Part shown: in pieces, positions 34,501 through 44,940 of the stretch
Layout of the letters: each line of letters begins with the position of its first letter
How positions within the stretch are numbered: position 1 is the stretch's first letter
DNA from: Paenibacillus contaminans
GTDB taxonomy: Bacteria > Bacillota > Bacilli > Paenibacillales > NBRC-103111
Direction: 5' to 3'
DNA length: 64,000 nt
NCBI RefSeq assembly: GCF_003285015.1
Contig: NZ_QMFB01000003.1
Span: 124,001-188,000, forward strand
Translations under genes and position numbers: made by a program
The notes under the pieces: model-generated
What the model saw: the letters and a program-made list of their open reading frames with translations, nothing else
The model's database searches: none
Told to the model about the DNA's origin: nothing

Positions 34501-35385
34501 ATGACTCTCATCCCCGAGCATATGGATTTATCCATGGAAAACCCGAAGCAGGGCCCGCTTCCCTTGTATGTCGGGATGTATGAGCTCGATTCGACCCCTC
34601 TGCATTTTCATGATCACGTGGAGTTTTCGCTGGTTATCGAAGGAAGCGGGACAGAGACCGTAAACGGCAAAACGCATCGGCTCCGGCCGGGTGTCGCCTC
34701 CTTCATGCTGCCTAATCAAATGCATTGCATTCGCAGCGATAGCGGCCGACGCATTTTAAAATATTGCTGCACCTTCGATATCAACATTTTGTTGAACACG
34801 GCCTACGCTTCCGACTGGTGCGAGCCGCTTTATCAAATAGGGTCCCGGCTTCCTTCTTCTGTCGAGCTCTCGCCGGATGAGGCCAAATGGCTTTACGACA
34901 TCTTCCAGAAGCTGATGTTGGAAAGCAGCCCGTCTCTCAGCCCCGGCCGTGACAGCATCATCTGCGCGATGTTATTGGAAGGGATGCTGCGGTTCATCCG
35001 CGCTGCCAGCAATTTGCAGACTTCCGAGGCACATCCTGCAACGATTGCCTCGAAGCAGCCGATCTGGCGGGTCCTGCAATATTTGCACGCCCATTACAGG
35101 GATAGCGTTTCGCTTGAAGAGTTGTCTCGCCATTTCAATGTAAGCGTTTCATATATTAGCCGTTTATTCAAACAGCACATGGGCATCACCTTTCTCGATT
35201 ATTTGCATCAGCTGCGTATTGAATCTGCGGCCAATCTGCTGACCTCGACCCAAATGTCGATCATCGACATTGCCGCCCAGTCCGGCTTCGAATCGGTTCG
35301 TACGTTTACCCGCGTTTTTCAAAGCGTAAAGGGAGCTACACCGAGCGATTTCCGCAGTACGATGCTTAGAAATCGGGATAAATAA
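34501..35385 (+). CDS. AraC-family transcriptional regulator
   Basis: 294 residues from the ATG at 34501 (GGAGG eight bases upstream). The N-terminal cupin sensor (LHFHDHVEFSLVIEGSGTE, RPGVASFMLPNQMHCI) binds the inducer. The C-terminal pair of HTH motifs is clear: VSLEELSRHFNVSVSYISRLF and MSIIDIAAQSGFESVRTFTRVF. It lies between the SelA-like operon (divergent) and the heparinase/ABC locus (convergent), so it is the likely activator of one or both. Confidence 0.93.
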   Translation: MTLIPEHMDLSMENPKQGPLPLYVGMYELDSTPLHFHDHVEFSLVIEGSGTETVNGKTHRLRPGVASFMLPNQMHCIRSDSGRRILKYCCTFDINILLNTAYASDWCEPLYQIGSRLPSSVELSPDEAKWLYDIFQKLMLESSPSLSPGRDSIICAMLLEGMLRFIRAASNLQTSEAHPATIASKQPIWRVLQYLHAHYRDSVSLEELSRHFNVSVSYISRLFKQHMGITFLDYLHQLRIESAANLLTSTQMSIIDIAAQSGFESVRTFTRVFQSVKGATPSDFRSTMLRNRDK

Positions 35386-35400
35386 GGAAGGCGAAGCAGC

Positions 35401-35434
35401 AAAAAGTGACGGCGCAGGTTAGCCGTCACTTTTT
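35401..35434. terminator. Bidirectional intrinsic terminator
   Basis: AAAAAGTGACGG and CCGTCACTTTTT form a perfect 12-bp stem with a 10-base loop, with T tracts in both directions. It separates the AraC gene from the 3' end of the heparinase-like operon. Confidence 0.9.
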
Positions 35435-35483
35435 CATTTTGCCCGGAAAGAACTATCGAGCCGGCTCCTGTCTCGTTTAGCGC

Positions 35484-38400
35484 TTACTCGGATACGATAA
35501 TTTCATGAACGCCGGCTGTAAGACTCAACGTTAAAATATGATTAACCGCATCGTAGCTAAATTCGCTTCCGCCAAGCGCATTCCCGTCCAGTCTGACTTG
35601 ACCGGCGAAAGGAACGTACAGTTGAACGGATTGCGCTTGTTTAAGCTCTACCGTACCTTTCCAATCCTCCGTATCCGTCATGAAATCGAAAGCGGCATGA
35701 AACGTCTCAGCACCTTGCAGCAGCACATCGCCGCCGTTTTGAAGGCTCTTGCCGCCGCTCATTTTATACCCGGTAACATGACCGCTTCCATTGCGGCTAA
35801 CGACAGACTGCTCGGCATCGCTTTGAATATCCTCGACTAAATAAGCGGAGTTTCCTGTCTTGAACAACACGTAATCTATCGTGGAATCGTCATCTTCCCG
35901 TTCTACTTTCGCCCCGACAACGCCTGAAGCCTGCACCCGCTCGGCGCTTATTTCTTTAGCGATTTGCGGCTCGGGAGCGCCGCCGGAACCGGCAGGCGTC
36001 AGCTTGACAGCGTCGATGCCCATAAAATAATTGCCGGAAGCGGCATTTTTGCCGGCGATTTCATAACGGATCGTATGCGTTCCCGCCTGGAGCGTTACAT
36101 CGCCATGATGGAAGGCTTCCGCCGCCTTCACGTCTTCGTCGTAGCCGTCGTACACGCCGCCAATCGATTGTCCGTCCAAATAGGCCTGCACTTTGCCGTA
36201 CAACGGCGATTGAATGAACAACGTATCAAGCGAATACGTTCCCGCCTGCTCGACATCAAAGGCTAACGTCATGTAATCGCCGACTGCTTCCGCACGGTAA
36301 AACACAAGCTCCGTGTTCGCAGCATTCACGAGTTTAACGAGCTTGCCGGATGTATCGGCCGGCGGCAGCAGGTCCGCTGCGCGGTACTGCCCTTGCAAGT
36401 TAATAGGCGCGGTCTTCAGTACGGTCAAGTATCGGTAATCCGCCGCCGCCGTTCCGCTCGAAACTTTCGTGTGATAGCCGTAGCTTTCCGCGCCGGCATA
36501 AAGCTGAGTCGTAATCGGAAGTGTACCGGAGCTCAGGAATTTTGCCGTTAAAGCCGCTCGGCCGTTGCTCAAAAACAGATTGTTCCCTTGCGCGGTTTGG
36601 CCAAAAGGCACGCTCTGGCCGTCCACGGCTATTTCGGACAAATCGCCGCTGTACAACACCCAATCGAATGTTCGCGGCATATCCGCTTTCAAATCGTCGA
36701 ACATGACGAAATAACCGGGCTTCATATAAACGACATGTCGGTCGAATTTGTCCAGCTTGGGACTTCCATAAGCGCCCGCCGCCGAACCTTTAATATAATC
36801 GTAGGTCGGTGACAGCATTCCCTTCGTCAGGCTGCCTCCGCCTAATTCCGATTGCCCTTGGCCGTCGACAAGAATCGTGCTATGTCCCATTCTTACGGTA
36901 AATGCATTCACAGGTCCAGGCGTGTAATCCTGATAACCTGGGTCTGTCGCAATCCACGAACGGTTTAGTCCGATCTGGAAGCTGTTCTGATCGTAGTGAT
37001 TGTGACCGAGCCGCGAATTGTTGCTGACGAATGCGAACAGCGTATCGTCCTTATCCCAGCCTGAACGAAGCGCCGCCCACCCGATTTCATCGAGCACTGC
37101 GGAAGCGGGCATATCTTCGGGCTCCGTGATGGCCGGCTCCGAATTGAAATACAGGAAGCGCTGAAACATATCGGTTTCCAGCCTCGTCTTATCCAAATAC
37201 CAGCCGGCGTGGCCATCCTGCAGCCTATTGTTGATAACGCTCAGCGCCGGAACGGAATTGTAGCCGTATTCGGAATCGGAAAATTTCGCCCAGTCGTTGC
37301 CTCCCGGCGCCAGAAAATAAGTCAGCCAACGGACGATAAAATCGTTCAAATACGGATGATTGATGAATTCCGAAAGTCCTGTCGCCCGTGAAATGCTGTC
37401 GATCGCTTTCATCATATTATCGATGGTATAAGCCGAATACATTAATCCTTCCTGATTGCCGGAAGTCATGCGAGAATCCATATACCACGTGTAATAGTTC
37501 GTCGCTCTGGTCAAAAATTTGTTGGCATTCAGCAGCTTGCCGAGAACGGCCGTCGCCCCCACACCGAGCGCTATAGCGCGCAAAGCTTCAATATTGTTGT
37601 CCGCCCTGCTGGTCGAATCGGTATAAAGCGGAATTAACCCCTTATTTTCAAGCGCGGTTTCCACTTGGGTACGCTCGGCCGCAGTTAACGAATCGTACAA
37701 AATATCATAAGCCGTACTGACGCCCAGCGTGATATGCGCCGTATCGAGACAAGTTATGCCGTCGCACTGGGAGCCGACGTCCGTCCAGGAATTCCAAGCA
37801 GTCATGGCGAGCAGGTACTCCTTGGCCAGATCGGCAAAATCCTGCTCCTGCGTAATCACATAAGCCAAACTAAGCGTTTCCAGCCGCTCCTCGATCGCTT
37901 TGCTCATCGCCGTCCAATACGGGTAACCGATCGTTTCGAAACCCGGGGGATTCTGAATCGGACCGGGCTGCTCCGGCGGCAGCGGGAAGGTTACGCTAAA
38001 ATCGTCGTAATACAAGATCGTAAAGTCCGTTTCCTCCAAAAAAGTCCGCGCTTTGCTTTCGAGCGACGACCATATTTGTTTGCCCGTCAGACCGAAAGCC
38101 TTATTGACGTCATCGTTCGCTTTTGCACGTAGGGCCGGAATATCGCTGCCCGTGAAAAATAACCGCGGATGGCTGTTCACGACCAGCGGAAACTCGCGAA
38201 TCGTCTCGTTCAAAGCCGGCTCAAACGCGACTTCGTCAAAATAAGCGCTTCCGATATTAGGGCCGTTCAAATACACCAGAACCGTCGCATACGCCGCATC
38301 GAGAGGCGCCGCCCGGTTCAGGACAAGCTTCTCCCAACCGCCCGATGCCGAATTCGTGCCGACAACCACGTCAATGCGCACATCGGAGCTGTTCCAATAT

Positions 38401-39206
38401 TCGAGGTAAAGCTGCGAAACCCCGGACACATTATAGTTCATGACAGTGGCGCGATACGTTTCCCCGGGCGTGACCGGCAAAGGAACGCTGCGAAGACCGG
38501 TAGCATGAATATTGGAGGGATCATTCAGCTTAACGCTGTACGTACCGGAATAAACGATGTCCGTGACGGATTCATGAAGCGCATTCCCTTCAAAATCGCT
38601 CCAATGAACCGGTTTTCCGCCGGATATTATCTCAAAGCCGAAATTGGCGGCCTCCTCCAACGGAACAGCCTGCAATGAAGCGCTGTCAAAATAAGAAGTC
38701 CCGATATTCGCCATATGCAAGTATAGCAAAACGGTCGCATACTCGGTGCCGGCCGGCGCCTCCAGAACGACTTCGAGCTTATTCCACTGGTTTTGCGACG
38801 GATTGCTTGCATATTGTACGCCTATGCGTTCACCCGAACCGTTAAAGAACTGCAAATAAAATTGCGACGTCCCCGCCGTATCGTAGGCATAAGCGCTCGC
38901 CCGATACGTCATGCCCGGCGTAACCGGAATATGGACGCTCTCCAGATCCGTCGAGGTGATACCGCTTTGATCCTCCAGCTTGACGCTGTACGCGCCGTTA
39001 TGCACATAGGCGCTATTGGAATTGGACGTAACGGTACCTGATGCTCCCTGCACCCATTGTGCAGGCTTGCCGCTCGCAATCTCCTCGAAATCTCCGTTTG
39101 GCAGAAGCTCGGCAGCCGCCTGCACTTTGGCGGACCCGGCCGGGAAAACGAGCGAATAGCAGATTAGCACGACTATCAAAAGTTGGCTGATCAGCTTCTT
39201 TTTCAT
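35484..39206 (-). CDS. Secreted heparinase II/III-family polysaccharide lyase-like protein with tandem carbohydrate-binding modules
   Basis: 1240 residues from the ATG at 39206. A signal peptide ([19 protein letters not shown], cut near AQA) is followed by two homologous CBM-like modules of about 150 residues in tandem ([18 protein letters not shown] and [18 protein letters not shown]). An alpha-toroid (about 350-640) contains [19 protein letters not shown]. The heparinase II/III beta-sandwich (about 670-900) carries [17 protein letters not shown] with the catalytic-site His/Tyr. A further jelly-roll module and a C-terminal beta domain end the protein. It presumably cuts a uronic-acid-containing polysaccharide by beta-elimination; the substrate cannot be told from sequence. 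Last gene of the ABC operon, 128 bases after the permease gene. Confidence 0.85.
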   Translation of the reverse strand: MKKKLISQLLIVVLICYSLVFPAGSAKVQAAAELLPNGDFEEIASGKPAQWVQGASGTVTSNSNSAYVHNGAYSVKLEDQSGITSTDLESVHIPVTPGMTYRASAYAYDTAGTSQFYLQFFNGSGERIGVQYASNPSQNQWNKLEVVLEAPAGTEYATVLLYLHMANIGTSYFDSASLQAVPLEEAANFGFEIISGGKPVHWSDFEGNALHESVTDIVYSGTYSVKLNDPSNIHATGLRSVPLPVTPGETYRATVMNYNVSGVSQLYLEYWNSSDVRIDVVVGTNSASGGWEKLVLNRAAPLDAAYATVLVYLNGPNIGSAYFDEVAFEPALNETIREFPLVVNSHPRLFFTGSDIPALRAKANDDVNKAFGLTGKQIWSSLESKARTFLEETDFTILYYDDFSVTFPLPPEQPGPIQNPPGFETIGYPYWTAMSKAIEERLETLSLAYVITQEQDFADLAKEYLLAMTAWNSWTDVGSQCDGITCLDTAHITLGVSTAYDILYDSLTAAERTQVETALENKGLIPLYTDSTSRADNNIEALRAIALGVGATAVLGKLLNANKFLTRATNYYTWYMDSRMTSGNQEGLMYSAYTIDNMMKAIDSISRATGLSEFINHPYLNDFIVRWLTYFLAPGGNDWAKFSDSEYGYNSVPALSVINNRLQDGHAGWYLDKTRLETDMFQRFLYFNSEPAITEPEDMPASAVLDEIGWAALRSGWDKDDTLFAFVSNNSRLGHNHYDQNSFQIGLNRSWIATDPGYQDYTPGPVNAFTVRMGHSTILVDGQGQSELGGGSLTKGMLSPTYDYIKGSAAGAYGSPKLDKFDRHVVYMKPGYFVMFDDLKADMPRTFDWVLYSGDLSEIAVDGQSVPFGQTAQGNNLFLSNGRAALTAKFLSSGTLPITTQLYAGAESYGYHTKVSSGTAAADYRYLTVLKTAPINLQGQYRAADLLPPADTSGKLVKLVNAANTELVFYRAEAVGDYMTLAFDVEQAGTYSLDTLFIQSPLYGKVQAYLDGQSIGGVYDGYDEDVKAAEAFHHGDVTLQAGTHTIRYEIAGKNAASGNYFMGIDAVKLTPAGSGGAPEPQIAKEISAERVQASGVVGAKVEREDDDSTIDYVLFKTGNSAYLVEDIQSDAEQSVVSRNGSGHVTGYKMSGGKSLQNGGDVLLQGAETFHAAFDFMTDTEDWKGTVELKQAQSVQLYVPFAGQVRLDGNALGGSEFSYDAVNHILTLSLTAGVHEIIVSE

Positions 39207-39334
39207 CGATGCCTCTTCTCCTTTCATGTTACGCACCAGGAACTAACTGAGCGTTTTCCATGCTTTGACGGCAATCATCCGATCTGAATGCTGCAGTTTG
39301 CGAATCGCCTCCTTTCCGCACGTATCCGCCGCTT

Positions 39335-40216
39335 CTATCCCTTCACTGCGCCGACCAGCTGACCGTGAATGAAATATTTTTGGACGAACGGGTAAACGGC
39401 AATAATCGGCAAAATCGTCAGTAAAAGCGCAGCCATTTTCAAATTTTCCGGGTGCACTTTCGGCTCCTGGCCGGCTAGCGCCTTCTGCGTGGTGGAATCG
39501 ACAAGCGCCGAGTTAATTAAAATGTCCCGCACTTGGAACTGAAGCGTCCACATCGAACGATCGCGAATGTAGATCAGCACCCCGAACCATTCGTTCCAAT
39601 AAGAAACCGCGCTGAATACAACGAATGCCATAGCCATAGGCAGCACAAGCGGGACGATAATATGGAATAAAATACGCGCTTCGCCGGCGCCGTCGATCTC
39701 GGCCGATTCCATAAGCTCCCGGGGCAGCTGGTTGATCTGGTTGCGGAACACGATAATGTAAAAAATGTTGACGACCGCAGGCAAAATAAGCGCCCAATAG
39801 GTGTTGTTCATGCCCAGCCCATTGATCAGTAAATAAGTCGGAATCAAACCGCCGCTAAAATACATCGGAATGATCAAATAGATGAACAGGTATCCGCGTC
39901 CGAGCAAATGTTTATGAGACATGGCGTAGCCTGCCGCCAGCGATAGAACGATAACGAGCGCCGTGTTGACGACAGTCAAAAAAACGGTGTTCAGTAACGT
40001 GCGCAAAAATTGCTTGCTCAGAGCCAGGTTTTTATAAGATTCCAGCGTAAATTGTTTGGGCCACAAACCTACTTTCCCCTGTTCGAGTGCGTCATAGCTG
40101 CTGAGCGATATGGCGATCGCATTAATAAAAGGAAAAATAATCGAAATGCAGAAAAGTATAAAAAGCAAGTAGTTTACAATTTCGAATATTTTTCTCGACG
40201 TTGACCTGTGTATCAT
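39335..40216 (-). CDS. Carbohydrate ABC transporter permease (CUT1, YtcP/LplC type)
   Basis: 293 residues with six transmembrane helices. The cytoplasmic EAA loop reads ELMESAEIDGAGEARILFHIIVPLV, and the C-terminus FVQKYFIHGQLVGAVKG is typical of the YtcP family. It pairs with the LplB-type permease 18 bases upstream to form the membrane channel of a polysaccharide/oligosaccharide importer. No ATPase gene is in the locus, so a shared MsmX-type ATPase is expected, as for other Paenibacillus and Bacillus CUT1 systems. GGGAGG precedes the ATG. Confidence 0.93.
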   Translation of the reverse strand: MIHRSTSRKIFEIVNYLLFILFCISIIFPFINAIAISLSSYDALEQGKVGLWPKQFTLESYKNLALSKQFLRTLLNTVFLTVVNTALVIVLSLAAGYAMSHKHLLGRGYLFIYLIIPMYFSGGLIPTYLLINGLGMNNTYWALILPAVVNIFYIIVFRNQINQLPRELMESAEIDGAGEARILFHIIVPLVLPMAMAFVVFSAVSYWNEWFGVLIYIRDRSMWTLQFQVRDILINSALVDSTTQKALAGQEPKVHPENLKMAALLLTILPIIAVYPFVQKYFIHGQLVGAVKG

Positions 40217-40234
40217 CGCCGTTCCTCCCGCTTC

Positions 40235-41179
40235 CTAGTAAAGTCCCATCCCCGTCGTTTTCTTCGACAGCCAGTTAGCCGTAACCAGCATCAAAAAACC
40301 TAACATGCTTTGCACGAAGCCGATGGCCGTCGTCAAGCTGTACTGGGCTCTTTCGAGACCTAACCGATAGATGTACGTGCTAATAACATCCGATTCGTCA
40401 AGCACGAGCGAGTTTTGCATCGTAAATACCCGTTCGAAGCCGACGTCAAACATACTTCCCAAACGAAGAAGCAGCAGCAGTACGATCATCGGCACCATAC
40501 CCGGCAGCGTAATATGCCAAATTTGGCGCAAACGGCTCGCGCCGTCGATACTCGCAGCTTCATATAAGCTGGAGTCGATGCCGGCGATAACGGCAAAATA
40601 CAGAATCGCCGACCAGCCGATTTCCTTCCATATCCCTGCAGAAACGAGAATGCCCCGAAAATATTCCTTTTCCGTCATAAAAAAAATTTCCGTGCCCCCG
40701 AACCACCCGATCATTTCATTTACTAATCCGGTTGTCGGAGAAAGCATCTGATAGAAAATTCCGGATACGACAACCCATGACAGAAAATGCGGCAAATAGG
40801 AAATCGTCTGTGCAACCCGTTTGAACGATTTGTTCATGATTTCGTTTGCCAGAATGGCGAAAAGAATCGGGGCCGAAAAGCCGAATATCATATCGTAGAA
40901 GTTCAAGATCAGCGTGTTATTCATAACGGTCCAAAAAGACTCGTCGCTCAAAAAGTATTTCACATGCTTCAAACCGACCCAGGGACTGTTGAAAAATCCT
41001 TTAAAGGGCGAGTAATCTTCAAAGGCGATAATGATGCCGTAAATGGGAATATATTTAAAAATAAAGGTCAGCACGAATACAGGTGCCAGCAGCAAATATA
41101 GGGAGAACAATGTCTTCCTGTAAACCCTCTTGCTCTTCTTCTTCGTCGGTTTGACAGAAGGTTCGAGCGCGACTTTCAT
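40235..41179 (-). CDS. Carbohydrate ABC transporter permease (LplB type)
   Basis: 314 residues. A basic cytoplasmic start (KPTKKKSKRVYRKTLFS) is followed by six membrane helices. The EAA motif reads LYEAASIDGASRLRQIWHITLPGM, and the C-terminus SKKTTGMGLY is characteristic of LplB-like permeases. It is the partner of the YtcP-type permease and of the lipoprotein at 43146-44813. GGGAGG lies nine bases before the ATG. Confidence 0.93.
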   Translation of the reverse strand: MKVALEPSVKPTKKKSKRVYRKTLFSLYLLLAPVFVLTFIFKYIPIYGIIIAFEDYSPFKGFFNSPWVGLKHVKYFLSDESFWTVMNNTLILNFYDMIFGFSAPILFAILANEIMNKSFKRVAQTISYLPHFLSWVVVSGIFYQMLSPTTGLVNEMIGWFGGTEIFFMTEKEYFRGILVSAGIWKEIGWSAILYFAVIAGIDSSLYEAASIDGASRLRQIWHITLPGMVPMIVLLLLLRLGSMFDVGFERVFTMQNSLVLDESDVISTYIYRLGLERAQYSLTTAIGFVQSMLGFLMLVTANWLSKKTTGMGLY

Positions 41180-41197
41180 ACCATACAGCCTCCCAAG

Positions 41198-42991
41198 TTA
41201 CCGATAATCGACAATACGCCGGTTTTGGTTAATTTTATAGAGTACGGTTTTATGGGCAAAGATCAGATCGCCGCTCTTCGTTAATACCGCCGTATGGACA
41301 GGTCCGGGCAGCGCACCGCATTGCTCAAGCTGACCGGTTCGGACATTCAGCACAAGCAGCTCTTTTCCGAAAACGGCCGCGCGTTCGACGTCCAAGGCGA
41401 CGAGCGCGCCGCTCGATTGCGACACATCGATGCTGCCGCCAAAAGCCATCGACAACGTGTCGAACACATGGATGCTGCTTCCAACCGGTACAAGCACTTT
41501 GCCGCCTACCGCCAATACGGAACCAAGCTTCACACCTCGCGGGAAAGCATGCTTGAAGACGATTTCGCCAGCCGGCGACCAGACGGCAAAATGGCAGTTC
41601 ACCTCGTCGTTATACGGCAGCCCGCTTGCATAGCCGTTCGTCGCAAAGTAGATATGCCGATTATCCGCTGCAAGACCGCACACCTGCTGGCCGGGGATCG
41701 GATCGTACCACGATTGCACCTCAAACGTTTTAGGATCGATGCGCGATAAACCGCCTCCATACGTGCCGTATTTTGCCGACCATCCCGTCCATATTCCGCT
41801 ATCCGGCCCAAGAACCGTTCGTCCGGTAGGTCTGATCAGGTCCGGAGCGACGGAGCGGAGCGTCTTCGGATTGATGTTATTCAGCTGATCCCAAGGCTGC
41901 CGAGGATCGTAAACGATATGATCGCCTCCGGCATAAGCGGTCAAAAACAGCTTGCCTTGCGCAAACTGCATGCCGTATACTTCGCCGCCGCTGCTGCAAA
42001 CGTTTGATGAATTCCAGTAGGTGCCGTTTTGCGGATTGCAGCTGAATATCGTCTGACCGAACTCCGTCGCCCCCCAGATCGTTCCGTTATCGTCCGCGAC
42101 GATCGTGTGAATGGCTGTCGGAGGCGCAGGGACGGGTATGCTGCGCAGCTCCGGAGCTCCTCCATCCGCCTCGGCAAGAAAGTAGCTTTGCCCGCAGATG
42201 CCTGCCCATTTTCCATTGGCGAGCCTGATCACATGCCGATCGCTGCCGTCCGGAAGAGTCAGCTTACGAATCTCCAATTCTTCGTTCAACCCTTCGCTTG
42301 ATATCGGAGCAAACGTAACCGGATCGAAAAACTCGAAGCTGCCGTTATATTCCGTACATATAAATCGGTCCTTGATTTCTCTCACTTCCGCCCCGGGCGT
42401 GCCGAAATCAAAAAACGTTTGCTTTTCGATATCGTAAGCGCGAAGAAAGGAAGTGTCGTACCCTCCCGCTATGATGATGTGTCCCGGAACCCCGCCATAA
42501 ACGGTTCTGCTATATAAATCACGCGGATTGTCCGAGACGCGCCCAATAGATTCAAGCACATGCCTCCCGGGATCGTAACGCAGCAGCAAACATCCCGGAT
42601 AAGTGCCCCCGTACACCATTCCGTCCGAGCCGAGCTCCAAATTCCATATGTAAAGCTCGTTTTCATGCCGAAGCGGCTTTGCCCACGTTCGCGTCTTCAG
42701 ATCGAGGCTGTGCAGATAACCGAAGCTCTCGCAAGTGCCGACGAGCAGCCGCCCGTACTCGGGCATAAATAATAATGCCCATGCCCCGGTATCTCCCGGG
42801 AACTGGAGAGCCTCTCCCTTCCCGGTTTCCGTATCGATGAATATAAGACTCCCGGTCGAGCCTTCGACGTAATTGGATAATACGAGCTTTTCACGCCCGT
42901 CTTTCGGATCGAAAAATGCGGTCATCCCCAAAATATTGAAATTGCGGCATGGCTCCGCTATGGCTGTATAAGGCTCAACATAAGAACCCAT
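41198..42991 (-). CDS. Beta-propeller-like protein of unknown function in the carbohydrate ABC operon
   Basis: 597 residues from the ATG at 42991 (AAAGGGAG 10 bases upstream). The sequence is a series of blade-like repeats of about 45-60 residues (GSLIFIDTETGKGEALQFP, YGYLHS/LDLKTRTWAKPL-like strands, GGLSRIDPKTFEVQSWYDP, VLNVRTGQLEQCG), suggesting a large or double beta-propeller. There is no signal peptide, so it should be cytoplasmic, unusual for a propeller in a glycan-import locus. I do not recognise an enzyme signature. It lies between the solute-binding lipoprotein and the permease genes, 18 bases before the permease. A sensor or intracellular lyase role is possible. Confidence 0.7.
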   Translation of the reverse strand: MGSYVEPYTAIAEPCRNFNILGMTAFFDPKDGREKLVLSNYVEGSTGSLIFIDTETGKGEALQFPGDTGAWALLFMPEYGRLLVGTCESFGYLHSLDLKTRTWAKPLRHENELYIWNLELGSDGMVYGGTYPGCLLLRYDPGRHVLESIGRVSDNPRDLYSRTVYGGVPGHIIIAGGYDTSFLRAYDIEKQTFFDFGTPGAEVREIKDRFICTEYNGSFEFFDPVTFAPISSEGLNEELEIRKLTLPDGSDRHVIRLANGKWAGICGQSYFLAEADGGAPELRSIPVPAPPTAIHTIVADDNGTIWGATEFGQTIFSCNPQNGTYWNSSNVCSSGGEVYGMQFAQGKLFLTAYAGGDHIVYDPRQPWDQLNNINPKTLRSVAPDLIRPTGRTVLGPDSGIWTGWSAKYGTYGGGLSRIDPKTFEVQSWYDPIPGQQVCGLAADNRHIYFATNGYASGLPYNDEVNCHFAVWSPAGEIVFKHAFPRGVKLGSVLAVGGKVLVPVGSSIHVFDTLSMAFGGSIDVSQSSGALVALDVERAAVFGKELLVLNVRTGQLEQCGALPGPVHTAVLTKSGDLIFAHKTVLYKINQNRRIVDYR

Positions 42992-43069
42992 TCTTAATCC
43001 GCTCCCTTTCTTGGCACAAAAATGTTTCGGTTCAAACAAACGGCCCGCTTACAGCGGCATCGGAGCCTT

Positions 43070-43099
43070 ACCGGCTGTCTTCAAATCAACACAGCCGGT
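43070..43099 (-). other. Intercistronic stem-loop after the solute-binding protein gene
   Basis: ACCGGCTGT and ACAGCCGGT form a 9-bp perfect stem with a 12-base loop and no T tract. It sits in the 154-base gap between the solute-binding gene and the next gene. Such stems usually stabilise the abundant upstream message for the binding protein. Confidence 0.6.
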
Positions 43100-43145
43100 A
43101 ATCGGTTCCTGATTAGCCATGCTTTTTCCGATACGTGCCGGTTTC

Positions 43146-44813
43146 CTACCAGCCTGCTTCCTTCACGCCGGCCTTCAGCAGCTCGTTTTTATGCTCCGTC
43201 AAATATTTGGTGTATTCGTCATAAATAAAACCGAATTTCTTCTGGAACTCCTGTACCCGCTGGTCGAACTCCTGCATCGTAATCTTGCCCATAATCGCTT
43301 CCACCGTCGCTTTGGATATAAACTTTACCTCGTCAGGACGCTTTTTGGCGGCTTCATCCGAAAGGACGATGAAATTGTCCAGCCCGATGCCCGTTTCCAG
43401 GGCTTGATCGTTCAGCATTTTCATGGCGCCGGACATGCGCTCCAGCTCTTTCGGATCCCTTACCATCTCGGCTTGCGCCTTCGTCACTTCCATACCGTCT
43501 GCGAATCCATAAACGAAAGCGAGGTGCAGCGACCATGACCTGCTTTTATCTGAAAGCTTCTCCGCGATCGGTACTCTTTTGCCGTCCTTTACGTTGTACG
43601 TCTCGCCTTCTTTGCCCCAAAAAATCGCTTCGTGAAGCTCGTCGGAGGCAAAGCCTTCTATCACCTTCCAGGCACGTTCGGGATCTTTCGATTTTGCGGA
43701 AATATAAACGCCGTGGCCTGCGATCGGCATCCAGCGGTATGGACGCGTATATTTCGCATCTTTTACGACGGAAGGATATGTCTTAAGCGGCGGCGCCCAC
43801 AGCCATTCCTTCGTTTGATCCTCCGGCTTTTTCGCTACGCCGCTAGGGACGTATTGATCCGCCGAATTGTATTCCCACAGCACGTTTTTATTTTTGACCT
43901 TCTCGTAGTACTTGGCATTATCGTTGACGGCGAACTCTTTATCCACAATACCTTCGTCGTAAAGCTGCTTATACAGCTCGACTGCGGCGCGGTACTCCGG
44001 CAATGTAAATGTGCTGACCGCTTTGCCTCCGTCTACACGGTACGTATAGGGAGCCGCACCGAACATGTTAAAAATCGGAGTTCCGCCATAAGAGAGGGTG
44101 TAGTCGCCGCTGACGCGGTTGGACAAAATAATCGAGTCGGGCTCGGCTTTTTTCATTGTGCGCATCATATTGACCCATTCCTCAATCGTTTCAGGCCATT
44201 TGTTGTTGTTGTATTTCATAACCAGATCGTAGCGGGCGACAATGCCTGCGCCTTGCGGCGTGTTTTGCGATGCCATCGGAATACGCCAGTAATTGCCCGA
44301 CACCTTGTCTTTCGCAAGCTCCATCATTTCCGGAGTCACGTATTTCTGCACCTGCGGCGAATTGTCGTAATACTTCTTCAAGTCGATAAAAGCGCCTTCT
44401 CTGGCTCGTTGGTCCGTCTCCTCAATGAACCAGGTATGCACAATGTCGGGCAATTGTCCCGAGGAGAGGAGCAGATTGAATTTGGTCTGAAAATCCTGAT
44501 AACTGGGCACATCCATATCGAGATCGACGTTCGCATAATCTTCGACGATCCGTATAAACGGGTTATCGCTTGGATCCGTACCATCCGGATGCGGAATGCC
44601 CGAATCGCCCATAAACATCTTCAGCTTGGTACGCGGCTGATTGGCCTTCGCCGAAGCGTCAGCTGTCGGGGTCGCCCCCGGCGCAACCGTTTCCGTGTTT
44701 TTCTTAGAATCGTCGGCTCCCCCGCTGTTCGAGCAAGCCGCAATGACCGTTCCCATAAGCAATGTAAAAGTCAACGGCATGGAACGGAACCGTTTCGTTT
44801 TTCCTCCTGACAT
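43146..44813 (-). CDS. Extracellular solute-binding lipoprotein of a carbohydrate ABC transporter
   Basis: 555 residues from the ATG at 44813 (AAGGGTG upstream). A lipoprotein signal has Cys27 in the lipobox VIAAC, followed by a Ser/Gly/Asp linker. The mature part is a family 1 solute-binding protein of the large LipO type seen with LplB/YtcP permeases (DLDMDVPSYQDFQTKFNLLL, SGQLPDIVHTWF, RYDLVMKYNNNKWPETIEEW). It should capture oligosaccharides released at the cell surface. A palindrome at 44850-44871 lies just upstream. Confidence 0.93.
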   Translation of the reverse strand: MSGGKTKRFRSMPLTFTLLMGTVIAACSNSGGADDSKKNTETVAPGATPTADASAKANQPRTKLKMFMGDSGIPHPDGTDPSDNPFIRIVEDYANVDLDMDVPSYQDFQTKFNLLLSSGQLPDIVHTWFIEETDQRAREGAFIDLKKYYDNSPQVQKYVTPEMMELAKDKVSGNYWRIPMASQNTPQGAGIVARYDLVMKYNNNKWPETIEEWVNMMRTMKKAEPDSIILSNRVSGDYTLSYGGTPIFNMFGAAPYTYRVDGGKAVSTFTLPEYRAAVELYKQLYDEGIVDKEFAVNDNAKYYEKVKNKNVLWEYNSADQYVPSGVAKKPEDQTKEWLWAPPLKTYPSVVKDAKYTRPYRWMPIAGHGVYISAKSKDPERAWKVIEGFASDELHEAIFWGKEGETYNVKDGKRVPIAEKLSDKSRSWSLHLAFVYGFADGMEVTKAQAEMVRDPKELERMSGAMKMLNDQALETGIGLDNFIVLSDEAAKKRPDEVKFISKATVEAIMGKITMQEFDQRVQEFQKKFGFIYDEYTKYLTEHKNELLKAGVKEAGW

Positions 44814-44849
44814 TTCATAACACCCTTTCGAAATAGTTATTATCAATAG

Positions 44850-44871
44850 CAAACAATGATAAGATTGTTTG
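44850..44871. promoter_or_regulatory. Palindromic operator candidate upstream of the solute-binding protein gene
   Basis: CAAACAAT-GATAAG-ATTGTTTG is a perfect 8-bp inverted repeat with a 6-base centre. It lies 37-58 bases before the start codon and overlaps a weak minus-strand promoter-like pair (TTGTTA, 16 bases, TATCAT). The binding protein is unknown. Confidence 0.5.
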
Positions 44872-44940
44872 TACCTATAACAAATTACGCATCATCCGAT
44901 CAAATCGGCGATCGTTTTCATTCCTCAACTTATGGAGTGT

